From Cardiocondyla obscurior (Eukaryota; Arthropoda; Insecta; Hymenoptera; Formicidae): 64,000 nucleotides of DNA. Positions within the stretch are counted from its first letter, which is position 1; each line of letters starts with the position of its first letter. A program made the position numbers and the translations under genes. The notes beneath the pieces were generated by a model that saw only the letters and a program-made list of their open reading frames with translations, was not told where the DNA came from and searched no databases. Location: the NCBI RefSeq assembly GCF_019399895.1, contig NW_027228790.1:160001-224000 (forward strand). Reading direction: 5' to 3'. Below, one piece after another: positions 12,401 through 23,546 of the stretch.

Positions 12401-13529
12401 GTAAGTATTTTTTATTAATTTAACTTCTTATCTTGTCGTTTGTTTTGTTTCCTGTATTCTCTTTTCTAGTTCCATCCATCTCTCTTCTACTCCCAACCAT
12501 TAATTATTCTTTTTATAACAATATTATTCTTCCTAAGCTGCCTTTTTAGTTTGTCTTCTTTTTCTCTTTCTTATGTATACTGTTACCTTTAACATTATAT
12601 GAATTTATCAGTGAAGAGATATACAAACCAAAAAAAAAAAAACAATGCAGCCCCTGGCAATGTCTTCCAGAAGATTCTTGGCGTGTTGCACACGGCAAAG
12701 ATGATCTGGATGAGTTGTACTGGAGACAAGGCGATGAGTTGAACGATGAGTTGAACGATGAGTAGCACGATGAGTAAGAATTGTGAGAGAAGCACACTGC
12801 ACGTTGTTGCACACGAGCTAATGCTTGGCACAGCTGAAACGACAATGATAAGACTCGAGCCGGTAACGCCTTCGAGAATTGGAGGCAATAATCAAACGAC
12901 GGATCGATATCGATCTGTCGCCGGCGATCGGCCACGAGGTGCTGCCCCGCGGCGGTAACAATGAATATTATCAAATCTTTAAACAGTTAAGATTTATTTC
13001 ATTTTCATATTATATACTTTTTTCTTTCAAATCGTTAATTTTATTTTTCTTTGTTAAATGTATCTAGTTAATTAAAAATCTTGTTTATTACATTTGAAAT
13101 TTTGAACTATTTCTTTCAAGAAAACCCGAATATCCATTAATTGTGAAGCATCACTGCTGGTTCTGTCTCTGAGAAGAAAGATTAAATTCTTTTCTCTAAA
13201 AAAGAATCATTTACGCGCTTATTTTCTTATTAAAATAATTTTCTAATTGTCTTTGCGCGTAAATTGCGTGGTTTTCGAATCCAGAATCCTACGCAAAATT
13301 CGGTGGTACGTCAATTCTCTACCTTACCCACGAATCTCTTTCTTAAGGATTTCCTCCAATTTCCAATCAAATAAATTAATTTTTTAACTTGACGTAACAG
13401 TATACACATATACTAAGTTTTCTACATTATACTATATATTAATCTTATTTTTATTAAAATAATTTTTGTTGTGTTCAAGAATTTTTTTTTTGAATTTTGA
13501 TATGCTATTAATCTGTTGTCTTTTAAATT
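12401..13529. other. No supported gene
   Basis: The sequence is mixed AT-rich with a GC-richer block at 12650-12960. That block contains a short tandem of GATGAGTTGAAC and a GATCGATATCGATC palindrome. Overlapping minus-strand frames at 12546-12974 are low-complexity (Ser-rich, Phe runs) and not convincing. Confidence 0.4.
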
Positions 13530-13860
13530 ATTTTCAGTGTTACCAATGAGTTCGATCGGTAAAATTGAGCCATCTTTTCCTGTTAGTAATAAATTTGATG
13601 TGAAACCCGTTGAACTGTGGATCGTTTTATTGTATTCCTCGTCACATTTTTTGGCTAAAGTGGGCCATGAGCGATTTTTGTTCTCAAATATTTTACACCT
13701 TATCTTATTAATTAATGTTTTATTGGTCCTTTCGTTTAGATCATTAGAAAAAGTGTAATCAACTGCGATAAAAACTAAGATTATCTTCGTGGATCTTAAA
13801 TATTGCTTAAACTCTCTTGAGTTAATTTCTGCGTATTGGTCTGTGTTTAAGATTTAAAGT
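13530..13860 (-). pseudogene. Ghost of a retroelement integrase core
   Basis: The minus strand carries, across frameshifts and stops, TDQYAEINSREFKQYL, then LNERTNKTLINKI, then ENKNRSWPTLAKKC, then NKTIHSSTGF. This is the order seen in retroviral-type integrases: the second Asp region, the catalytic Glu helix, and the WPTLA...EYN...HSSTGF segment. The first Asp motif and the rest of pol are missing. The plus-strand frame over the same interval (80 residues) is its shadow. Confidence 0.6.
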
Positions 13861-14742
13861 GTAATACAATATTATTTTTCCGGTCTACTGCAGTTTGGAA
13901 TTTTAGCTGCAGCCGGGCTGTTTAGGTGGTCAGTTCTGGCAACTTTTATCTAAGCGCGCAGACAATAAAATTATTTAATATCCGAACGTTCTAGAACCCC
14001 GTACGTCCCGTAACCCTATGCCTTTGTCCTTTACGATAAGGAAGATTGGCACGGCTGACGTCTCCGGAGTCAGTCGATTTTTGGACTTTAGCAAGATCAG
14101 AGCTACTCTTAAGTGCCAATTATTATAAAAAGTCTTTCGCGCGCCGCCGCTTTTTTATTGTAATTCTTTACGCGTACAATCGCGTCGTGTTTCTGCGAGC
14201 TTTCGCGAACTTGTCAAAATTACTGGCATAGCGTGCTATCGCTGTTTATGTTGCAGTCACCGTCCACGCACGACGTTGTTGACGCGACAAAGTTGTATAA
14301 CAATCAAATTGTACGTTTTTAAAATATATAGTTACAGTGGTTCTTTTTTGTTTATAAAAGTGCTACTTTTGCTTTACACCCTTTTCATCCTTACTGCTTA
14401 AAGCGATCTTGTACAGTCTGTAAGTAAAGTGTGTATAGTATTCTTCCCTTTTATTGAATTTACTAATTTTATAAATTCTTTTACAAATTGTGTTTTTTAT
14501 GTTGAAATAAAAGCGTATCTCGTTAAATGATCAATTAACAAGTGTAAGTATCTTTTTGTACTTTTATTATCTGCAAAACCCTCTATTGTCTAATGCAATA
14601 ATTTTAAATGGTTTAGATGCTGGACCTAGTTGTGATAGTGGATCTTCAAAATTACTTAGTAGTAGTAAATTTAGTGGATGTGACTGCGTGAGTCCCTTTT
14701 GGTTATCTAGATCTTTTGGATCCTCTGTGACTCCCCACTGTT
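13861..14742. other. LINE 3' flank and possible LTR-like block, no gene
   Basis: 13905-14290 is GC-richer and includes a TTATTATAAAAAGTC TATA-like site and a CTGACGTCTCCGGAGTCAG hairpin, which could be an LTR or a promoter. 14290-14742 is AT-rich and probably includes the LINE 3' UTR. No poly(A) tract marks its end. Confidence 0.3.
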
Positions 14743-17700
14743 TCATCGAGGGTGTACTTTTGTCCTCAGCTCAGCATAGTCTGCCAGGTTTATCAGATTA
14801 TTCACCCTTGCTTCTTTGAGCTGTTCCGGGTCTGTAAACTTTTTTTCCCAGAATAGGTATCGTTTTATCGCTAATACTGGGCAGTGACACAGAATGTGTA
14901 TGCTGTTCTCGTTTTCTTCCTCGCGTAACCTGCACTTTTTATGCTCCACTATGCCTAGGTTATGCAGATGCGCCTTGAGGGTTCCGTGTCTTGTTAGTAG
15001 GCCGATCCCTATTCTCAGTTCTTGTCTGCTCATTGCCAGGAGTTCTTTCGTCCTCTCTGGTTTGGGTTGTTCCATCAGGAGCTTTGCTTGCCGGCATCCC
15101 GGTTCATTTTTCCACGATTCTCGGTGCTTTTTCTCAAGCAGCTCTCTGATTATTCTTTTTCCTATGACAAAAGGGACGTACACGTCCCACCCTGCAGGTT
15201 CCATTAAAGTTCCCTGCTTGGCAAGCTCGTCAGCCACCTTATTGCCATATATGCCCTGATGTTTAGGAATCCATACTAAAGTGACTTTATTAGTCACCCC
15301 CAGCTTGCTTATTGCCCTCATGCAGCTCCAGACCGTCATTGAATCTGTGCTTTGCTGTACTCAGGCATTGATTGCTGCTCTGCTACCTGAACAGATGTAT
15401 ATCTTTTTGCTGCTGGTTTGGTCAACAATCTGTATTCGCATGCACTCAGCGATTGCTTTTACCTCAGCTTGAAAAACCGTGGCGTATTCTCCAAGAGGCA
15501 GGCTAGATCTATGTTTCTTTGTGGGTCCATAAATTACCGCCCCATGGCGGTTATCCTTTCCCGAGCCGTCTGTAAACCATACCATCCACTTTTCCCTGGA
15601 AGGTATGATTACCTCTGCGGTTCTTTCTTCCTGGTATTTCCTGGGGATTTTGTCCTGTTTACACGTAAAAGGAAAGCTGTTTAGGAAGCCGAGCGCCGTA
15701 TGACCAATCCCAGCATCCCTCCTCTTTTCCTGACAGTGTAGTCTATATGTCATTTGTCTGGCATTGTGAATAATTAGCTGGTCCAGAGGGTAAATACACA
15801 GCGCCACTTGTAGCGCTGCCGTGGGTGTCGTTTTTTGAGTCCCTACTGAAGCCTTCAGGTAACTTTCCTGTAGCCTCTTCAGTAGATTCTTCGTCTCTAC
15901 TTTTCCCACTGTGGGCCACCACCACTGCTGCATATGTAAGCCTGGGTAATAGCACGGCTTGGTATATCCATAGTGCCACCCTCGGCTTAAGGCTTAACAG
16001 GATTTTTCTAGTGCCCTTCTACAAGCTCAAAAGGCTGTGTAGAACTTTTTTCTTTTATCCTCCATGGAGTTTCCAGCTCAATTTCGTATCTAGAAAAACC
16101 CCTAGGTATTTTACCGACGTTACAAAGTTTAATTTTTTCCCCCATAGTTTTAAAGACCTAATGGGTTCCAGTTTGTATTTTCTGGTGAATATTATGGCTG
16201 AGGTTTTCTCGGGGTTAACCGTTAGTCCCTTAGCCTGGCACCAGTTTTGTGTGATCTTGAGTGCTTTTTCTATGAGCTCCTAAGGATCGGTAGAAATTTC
16301 TTTCTTGCTATTATAACTATGTCGTCTACATAACCATAAGTGAGGATTCCTGCTGCTTCTAGTTTGTTCAGCAGTTCATTCACCACAATGCTCCACAGCA
16401 GTGGAGAAAGCACTCCTCCCTGTGGGCATTCTTTTGTGGGTGTTCTTTCGACTGATACTCCCCCATGCTCAACGTTCAGTCTCCTGTTCGCAAGCATACT
16501 CTGGGTCCAGTCAATTAGTGCTTCCGATATTCCATGTTTGGTCAGTGCTTCTTGTATCACCTTATATGAGGTGCTGTCGAAAGCTTCCTCAATGTTCAAG
16601 AAGATTCTCAGTGTGTAGCCCTTATCCTTAAGCTGTTCCTCTATCCGCCCCACTAGTCGGTGCAGTGCCGTTTTTGTCGATCTGCCCTCCCTGTAGGCGT
16701 ATTGACAGGGGGCCAGCGGTTGTTGGATCAATGGCCCTTTTCTCAGATATCCATCAACCAGCCTCTCCAGTGTCTTTAAAACAAAAGAGGTCAGGCTGAT
16801 GGGTCTGTAGTTTTTGGCCACTATGTGCCCGTTTCTCCCCGGCTTGGGTATGAAAACTACTCTAGTTCCACCCCATGCTTTTGGAACGTATCTCAGAGCT
16901 ATACTAGCCCTGAGTATTTTTGTTAGTGGTTCCATCAGCACCCCCAGACTCTTTTGTAATAGGGCCGGGAATATGCCGTCTGGTCCCGCTGCTTTATAAG
17001 GGCCGAATGAGTTTACTGCCCATTCTATTCTCTTGGGGTACACGATCTTGGCTGCCAGTGACCATTCCCTGAGCTTGTGGATATCTCTAGGCTTCTCTCC
17101 TGTGCAGCCTGCCTTATTCTGACTCGTCTGAAAGCCTGAAAAGTGAACTTCCATTAAATGTGTTAATGTGCTTTGCACGTTATCCGTAAATTCGCCATTT
17201 GGTAGTTTTGTACAGCCCAGATACGATTTATCATTTGTGCTGAGGATTTTGCTTAATCTCGAGTCTTCTGCTGTTCCTTCGATACTTTTACAATATTCCC
17301 TCCAGCTTTTGCGCTTGGCTTTGATAATGGCTTTGCTGTATTCCCTTTGGGCTTGCTTAAAGCCCTCCCAGTGGGCAGCTCGTTCAGTGTTTTTTGCCTT
17401 ATTGAAGAGACATCTTGTGGTCGACCTGATCTTTCCCAGCTCCTGGTTCCACCATGGGACCCTGGTCTTACCACTCTTCTGTCTCTCCAGGCAATTGTTT
17501 TTGTAAGCCTTGATTATTACCTCCCCAAGGCTCTGTGCTGCTTTGTCTAAATCATTTTTAGTGTGGAATCTGGTTGGGATTCTGGTTACTTGGGCAGTTA
17601 ATTCCGCCCTGTAGCCTTTCCACCTGGTCTGCCTTGGGTTTCTTCCTCATGTTATCTGCGTTTCCGCTTGCAGGGTGTAGCGTATGCTTCGGTGGTCCGA

Positions 17701-18056
17701 TCCCGAAGGTTCATTTAGACCCTTCAGTCTCTTACCAAGCCCGCCAAATCACCTGTGCAAAGCGTTATGTCTATAACTACCTGTCTCCTTGAGTCCATGA
17801 AGGTGAAGTTATTACCTCGGTTGAGAATGATCACTTCTGATTTAACAATAAATTCATGTAAATTCTCTCTTCTTGGGTTAATATCCGTGCTTCCCCAACT
17901 TAAGTGATGGGAGTTTACGTCACAACCCAAGAGTACTTCGCATTTTTCGTTCCTGGCCATTTCGACCAATTTACTTATGTTTTCCTGCGGCGGTGGTTCC
18001 GGAGAGTTGTAGGGCATGTAGACTGACCCGATGTACAATGACCGGCAATAATGGTC
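14743..18056 (-). pseudogene. Non-LTR retrotransposon ORF2 with RNase H (I/LOA-like), decayed
   Basis: Reading down the minus strand: an endonuclease remnant at 18056-17724 (YIGSVYMPYNSP, LLGCDVNSHHLSWGS); a decayed linker; RT at 17178-16270 (KNYRPISLTSFVLKTLERL, CPQGGVLSPLLW, YVDD); RNase H at 15933-15361 (FTDGSGKDN, VFQAEVKAIAE); its C-terminal part WIPKHQGIYGNKVADELAKQ at 15339; and a CCHC-like knuckle CRLREEENENSIHILCHC. The RT first-Asp motif reads FLNIEEAFD rather than the usual FLD, and the RNase H motif usually written SDSRAA reads SGSRAA. Both catalytic changes, plus frameshifts between blocks, mark it as dead. RNase H downstream of RT points to the I/LOA group. The endonuclease N-terminus is missing because the element ends exactly at the LTR-like unit at 18057. 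Confidence 0.8.
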
Positions 18057-18618
18057 TGTTGCACTGCGGCGACGGCGGCTCCCGCGCTTGAGGTGAGGTA
18101 GTGTGCGTGAGGCCTCACCGCGGATCGCGTACGTGAGGCAGGGAACGCCGAAAGGAGCGAGAGGACGGGGAAAAATTTGGTGGGAGGTGTTCTCATGCTC
18201 TATCCCGCTCGCGACCCGTGCCTGTGAGAGAGAAAGCATGAGTGAACGCTAAGAAATTATTATAAGCGCACCTTCGCTTTCTCGCTTGCACGCGTTCGTG
18301 TTTATACGGGCGGACAAGGATAAAGGTTGCTGGGGTGCTCCCCAGCGCGGAAAAGGTGCCTCGTTCGCGCTCGAGGCGGTTTATATACCCGTGGGCCCGA
18401 GAGTGGGAGACACCCCACTCCCGAGCGGTCTATGGCGGTGCCCGGTGTGGGCGGTTGGGCGGCCCATGTTACCCGCTACGGTGGTCCGCGCTACGTGCCG
18501 CGGGCGGTTGATCGGCCCGCGTAAATTCAATGAATGGACGGGACCGCGCGAAGTCTTGGGCGAACGGTGGTGGTCGCGGCGCGGGGTCTGAATGTATCGT
18601 TCATGGCCTTTGGCCACA
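18057..18618. mobile_element. Solo LTR-like unit related to the 43-51 kb gypsy family
   Basis: It starts TGTTGCACTGCGG and ends TGGCCTTTGGCCACA. The last 80 bp (GGTGGTGGTCGCGGCGCGGG and GGTCTGA) match the gypsy LTR ends at 44353 and 51181. Shared internal blocks include CCCGTGGGCCCGAGAGTGGG, CTCCCGAGCGGTC and GGCGGTTGGGCGGCCCATG. No target duplication is visible, since the LINE abuts the left side and AT-rich DNA the right. Confidence 0.65.
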
Positions 18619-20299
18619 TATAGTTTGTAAAATATTAAAAAATGTTTTACAGTATAAAGAATAATTCTTTAACCTTTTTATATATTTATAATAAAATTTA
18701 ATTTAATAACATAAATTAACATTTAAATATATATCTGAGCTTCTACTTTTAATGAAGAAAATTATTAACAGGAAATAATTAAAGTTAAATGACTCTATAT
18801 AATATAAACTGAAAAGAATAAAATGAATTAATAAATTAAAGATAGGATTACTTTATGAATAAATTCAGGATGTTCGTCTTTGAAACTAAAAGAAACTTCT
18901 GTGAAATACCACAATTAGCAACTAAATGCTTTCGATAAAAAATCCTAGCAATATTTGATTAATTTGCTATTACGGTTTATCCAAATAAATTATTTCAAGC
19001 AGTTAATATTTACTTGCAATTTAAATTTAACCAGTGACGTCCTTTTTAAATGTCCATATTTTAATTATAAAATATGAATATCTTAAAAACATAACAAATT
19101 GCTATTTTTTTTTCTTAATTAACAAATTGATATCTTCTACTTAAATGCTCGTTATTAGGTAACGGTTGTTGCTATCGATTCGGGGTTTCAGATATTTTGT
19201 TTAAAAACTGAAAAGAAGTTATTTCAATTGTTTAAACAATTTTTTTACAAAAAAAGTCAATCATCGGATTCGGTCGCCGGACGATCTTGCGAGTGACATA
19301 GTATAGTCTTTTCTTCAATATTAACATTTTTGCTAGTTAACAAATGGATATCTTCGAGATCGAGTGTCCGATTTTTATAATTTTTTTTTAATAACGTTAC
19401 AGCATCGTCCAACGACCGAATCCGATGAGTGACTTTTTTGCAAAAAATTATTTAAACAGTTTAAATTTTTTCGCGATGTGAAATTGCAATACTCAAATTC
19501 GGCGATGCATTATATGAAACGGAGAATAAAAATAATTTGTTGATTCGCAAAGTTTGCTATAATTTCCTTGTCAAAATCCTAGATTTAATACGCGTGTAAA
19601 ATGCCACGAAAACGAGGATTATCAATCTGCGACGTGCGGCGTTGTCTGTTCAACGAACTCGCTGCTGTCCGCCGTTGTTATTACGCTTATTCGAGTAATG
19701 CTTTATTGCCTGGCCGATACCTTGCTTTTTCGATCTACTTGCCGCCTGCCGCTGACCACTTGTTGCCTATGTTGATCAATTTGCCACTGACTGTGCCTTT
19801 TTCTATTAAATAATACTTGCGTTTGCTTGTCTCAAATGCGCTACAACTTTCTACTTTTTAACTGTTATACATTTTTCAAAATGTTGCATAACATTTCTTG
19901 TCGATCTATTGTAATCCAACTTCAGATTTCGACGTAAAAACTGCAGTACTTTCGTCAAATACGAATAAGTTGAAATTTTATAAAGGTTGAGCAAGAGATG
20001 TTTAATAAATTAAACCGATTACGGCGCTATACAGATTTTAATTTCTTATTTGCACCTCATTATCAATTTTCTGATCAACAGTTACAAATCTGAAAGTTTA
20101 TCCTACCGATTAGATTTACTCGTGCGTTGATGAAACCGGGCCTTATTAATAAAAAAAAAATTTCCAATTTTTATTATCTTTCGACATATTTTTAATTTAC
20201 AGAATTATTAGAACGGGTAGAACATGAAAGTATATTGCATTAATTTCTTGCGCGCCTTTTAAGGCTATATTTCGTATGTGTTTACAATTTTTATGGGTT
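18619..20299. other. AT-rich spacer, no gene supported
   Basis: No family-like protein was seen. The 70-residue plus-strand frame at 19601 (MPRKRGLSICDVRRCLF) starts well but has no recognisable features. The region contains the MITE at 19228-19464, listed separately. Confidence 0.5.
19228..19464. mobile_element. MITE with ~58-bp terminal inverted repeats
   Basis: Outer arms TTGTTTAAACAATTTTTTT and its counterpart ending AATTATTTAAACAGTTTAA pair. Inner arms ATCATCGGATTCGGTCGCCG and CGACCGAATCCGATGAGTG pair closely. The centre is about 120 bp. Confidence 0.7.
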
Positions 20300-20645
20300 A
20301 GTTGATGGACGTAATAATATAGTCCTTTGATAAAATGGTAATACAGTCCTTTGACAAAAAGACAACGCGTGAGCGAGACAATGTAACGACACGCGAGCGA
20401 AATGAAGTGACAACGCGCGTTGTCGCCTCGTCTCGCTCGCTCCTCCCATCACCTTTAAGATATACTCGCCGCTGTCTATCGCGCGCTCACTCAGCCCACT
20501 CTTCTTTGCCGATCTTATGCGTACATAAATTTAATTTTTTTCTTGGAAACTATTCAGAATTTTTTAAAATAGTAAAGGATTTTTCGTCTTAATTCAATTA
20601 GTTCTATGTACTTTTTCCGGCTCCGTCCACTGATCACCCTGTATA
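20300..20645. mobile_element. Decayed copy of the TACAGGGTGTCC-type MITE
   Basis: The core CAACGCGCGTTGTCGCCTCG, the block ATACTCGCCGCTGTCTATCG and the terminal CACCCTGTATA match the MITE at 54455-54984. The left terminus is degraded beyond recognition. Confidence 0.6.
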
Positions 20646-21083
20646 TTATTAACGAGAAGAGGTCGCGCTTAACGGAACACCAATTTTATTCAAATTCGCA
20701 GAGTTTAAAAATTGGTGTTCCTACATTAATATTGTAAAGTCATTCGATGCGCTTCTCTACAATAAAAAAAGAAAATCGAGTTTAAACATTTGCGATGTAT
20801 TGAAGTACCGAGAAGTTAGACTTATTTTCGAAGCAGCGTGGTAGTCCAGCGCGGACAGCTCTGGTCTAGTAAGCGCATGATCACTAGTTCGAGTCACGCC
20901 TGTGTAACTTTTTCATTTTTTTAATATGTTTTTACATATCTATACAAAAATTAACAATTATATACTTCATTTAATTATTATACTATTTTATAAAAAAGAG
21001 AAATAAAAAAATTTGAACGCTGTTTTTAATTGTCGTTGTTAGGATGTGTTTATTGAATTGATTGCTGCCGGTGTTTATTATAT

Positions 21084-21528
21084 TCTCAATCCCCCCAAAA
21101 TTACCTTTTTTTAAAAAAAGGTATAAAAAAGCGCCAAAAGTATAAAAAACCAAATCTTCAAAATCTCAAATTATAATTTTATTTTTTGCGTTGTGATTTG
21201 GTTTCGTAGCGCCAAGATTTTTTTATTTTTTCTTTCTTTACATTACCATGTTACATCATTGGGACAAACCTAGGTCTACTTTCGTACGGTTTTACATGAT
21301 TTGTACTGTTTAAAATTTTCTAGTTTCTTTAGGTTCTTGACGCAATTATTTGATCTCATAACTTTAATAGAAAGTATTTAATATTATAGTAAACATTTTA
21401 TTTCTTTTTGGGGGGTCTAGTTTTGATTGTAATTTTATTTATTTTGTAGCAATTTTAATTTTGCGCGCTTAAACTTGGCGCTTTTTTATACCTTTTTTTA
21501 AAAAAAGGTAATTTTGGGGGGATTGAGA
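21084..21528. mobile_element. 445-bp element with ~52-bp perfect terminal inverted repeats
   Basis: TCTCAATCCCCCCAAAATTA at the left end is the exact reverse complement of TAATTTTGGGGGGATTGAGA at the right end. The match continues inward through CCTTTTTTTAAAAAAAGGTA and AAAAAAGCGCC. The interior is AT-rich and non-coding. Confidence 0.85.
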
Positions 21529-21547
21529 ATTACGCGATTCAATATTA

Positions 21548-21655
21548 CAGTAAACATTTTATTTTTTTTTGGGAGGTTTAGTTTTGGAGGTGATTTTATT
21601 CATTTTATAGTAATTTTAATTTCGCGCGCTTATATTTGGCGCTTTTTTATATCAC
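21548..21655. repeat. Duplicate of the internal segment at 21387-21490
   Basis: AGTAAACATTTTATTT, GGTTTAGTTTTGGAGG and GCGCGCTTATATTTGGCGCT repeat, in order, the inner part of the preceding inverted-repeat element. This suggests a second, truncated copy in tandem. Confidence 0.65.
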
Positions 21656-21671
21656 TAATAACCTCACACGT

Positions 21672-22024
21672 CAGTGACATGTCAATAAACTGACAATGAA
21701 TCGATCGATAATTTATCCGCACCATCTAACGGCGCAAAAATGAAAAGGACGTTCTTTGGAGTCGATGACGAAAATAGTTTTATTCTTGAAAGAAAACTTT
21801 ATATCGTGATATATCTGTTCGTAGTTACGTAAACGGAAAAATAAAGACACTTTTCTGATATAATTCGACCCTTATCTACACGATGAGCCAAACTAGAAAG
21901 CGATCGGTTCAACCGTTGTTGAGATCTGAACATTACAGATTTCTCAATAATTCGTTTCGCGTAAAAGAAGCACGGTAGTGCGCTGCGCCTATACTTGGCG
22001 CGAGGCACTATCGTGCCTCTTGAT
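21672..22024. repeat. Dispersed repeat R, copy 2
   Basis: Same orientation and block order as 6072-6470, including AAAGCGATCGGTTCAACC and CTGCGCCTATACTTGGCGCG. The terminal hairpin is GAGGCACTATCGTGCCTC. Confidence 0.6.
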
Positions 22025-22499
22025 ATTTTGTTCTTATTAAGATTAGGTCGACGCTTGTTCATTTTTATCTTATTCTCTCGCGGTAGACAATAATAACTCG
22101 TACTGAGTATTCAGCTTTTTATTGAAAGTAAATTTCGATAATGTATAAGATGAGAGTTAATAAAAATAAGATGCTGAAATGTAGAAAAAACAAATAAAGT
22201 TTACTTTTTCTTTTTGGGATTTGTTTAAAAAATTAACTTTTTCGAAATCGGAAATTTACGGAAATCGCATATGTTTTTTTGCACAAAAAGATATAACGTT
22301 TTTTTAGTATTATAACAAAACGATCGTGCCTTCACGAAAGTCATATTTATTTTTTTTTTTATAGAATCGAACGTTAGATTGTTTTAATTAATATTGGTGT
22401 TAGCGATAAACGACGAGTTTAAACAGTTGAAATAAATAATTCCCGGAGGAAAGGGAAGGGTAAGCAGATCCCTTTGTTCGACTCTACATAAAAGAAGGA
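22025..22499. other. AT-rich spacer, no gene seen
   Basis: This lies between repeat R and the second RGG gene. The 77-residue minus-strand frame at 22384-22617 overlaps the MITE and looks random. Confidence 0.5.
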
Positions 22500-23542
22500 T
22501 CGTTTTCATAACGCGGACTCTAGTTAAAAGTGTAAAACGTGAAAAATTATTTGTGGTTAAAACAATAAGGCGTAAGTATTTTATTATTATACAGGGTGTC
22601 CGAAATATTATTAGCAATATTAAAACTGTGGGTAGAGAATCAGATTTGAAGACGAAAAGTCCTTTACGAATTTGTAAAATTCATAACCATTATTGAAAAA
22701 AAATTAATTTGTATAGCGCATGAGCGACAAGGAAGTTGCGAGTAAGTGAGCGCGACAGGCAAATAGCTAAAAATGGCACCGTCGTCTGTCGTGCTCACTC
22801 ACCCGCATCTTCCTTGTCGCTCATGCGCTATATAAATTAATTTTTTTTTCAATAATAATGGTTGCGAATTTTACAAATTCGTAAAGGACTTTTTGTCTCC
22901 AAATCTGATTCCCTACCCACAGTTTTAATATTGCTAATAATATTTCGGACACCCTGTATATTCTTATTATAGTTTTTAATCGTTTCTGGTTTTAAATAGA
23001 AATGTTTATATAAATTTAATTATAATTATTGTTTTTTTTCCAGAAGACGATTTACAATTGAGCGAGAAGGAAATGTTGTTAGACCTAAATTTAAACGACA
23101 CGCCGCCGCGCTCCACTTCTATACAAACACTGGCTGCAGCAATTAAAAACAAAAAAAAATAACTGAGCAGCTGGCTGAAAACCAAAAAAAATTAATGGAA
23201 ATAATACAGCAGCAACAACAGCCACAGCAGCAGCAACAATCACAGCAGCAACAGCAGCAGTCACAGCAGCAAGATTTAGTGGAAGCTGTTGGCAGTGACC
23301 AGCCCCCTACTGAGAGGTAGAAAAATGTATAAGTTATTTTTATTTTAAGTATTTATAACTTACGTACGCACACACACACACACACAAATTTGTATTTTTT
23401 TTATTTCAGACGCTAGAAGAGAATACGGACGTGGAAGAAGCCGCGCTGGTTGGTACAATCGGCAAACCGTGGAAGAGGAGAAAGAGGAGGAAGAGGAGAA
23501 AGAGGTGGGAGAGGCGGCTTCCACGTCCACTATTATTTTTAA
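22500..23542 (+). pseudogene. Second RGG/coiled-coil gene, broken
   Basis: It has the same exon plan as 4305-4950. A leader exon ends at 22571 (GTAAGT). Exon 2, 23044-23316, encodes LQLSEKEMLLDLNLNDTPPR and then a Gln-rich coiled coil (EQLAENQKKLMEIIQQQQQ). Exon 3 from 23410 ends in GRGERGGRGERGGRGGFH and a TAA at 23540-23542. A 1-nt indel in an A-run near 23159 breaks exon 2, and a TAG meets the exon 3 frame, so it is probably inactive. The TA-flanked MITE at 22592-22956 fills its first intron, and a solo LTR inserted 4 bp after its stop. Confidence 0.5.
22592..22956. mobile_element. TA-flanked palindromic MITE (CAGGGTGTCC ends)
   Basis: Both ends read CAGGGTGTCCGAAATATTAT inward, and a TA dinucleotide flanks each side (22590-22591 and 22957-22958). 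The arms are about 165 bp with few mismatches, so the whole element is nearly one hairpin. The TA duplication and CAGGG termini fit the Tc1/mariner superfamily. Confidence 0.9.
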
Positions 23543-23546
23543 ATTT

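Noticed and set aside
12546..12974. Overlapping minus-strand frames of 60-142 residues
   Set aside because: Ser/Phe low-complexity, no start context or homologous motif, and mutually overlapping.
13516..13758. Plus-strand 80-residue frame
   Set aside because: Antisense shadow of the integrase ghost on the minus strand.
19601..19813. Plus-strand 70-residue frame starting MPRKRGLS
   Set aside because: No recognisable domain, no splice partners, AT-rich surroundings; insufficient support as a gene.
20836..20899. tRNA-like stretch with GCGTG/CACGC ends and a GTTCGAGTC B-box-like motif
   Set aside because: Too short (64 nt), the T-stem does not pair and no anticodon arm could be drawn. At most a decayed tRNA-derived SINE head.
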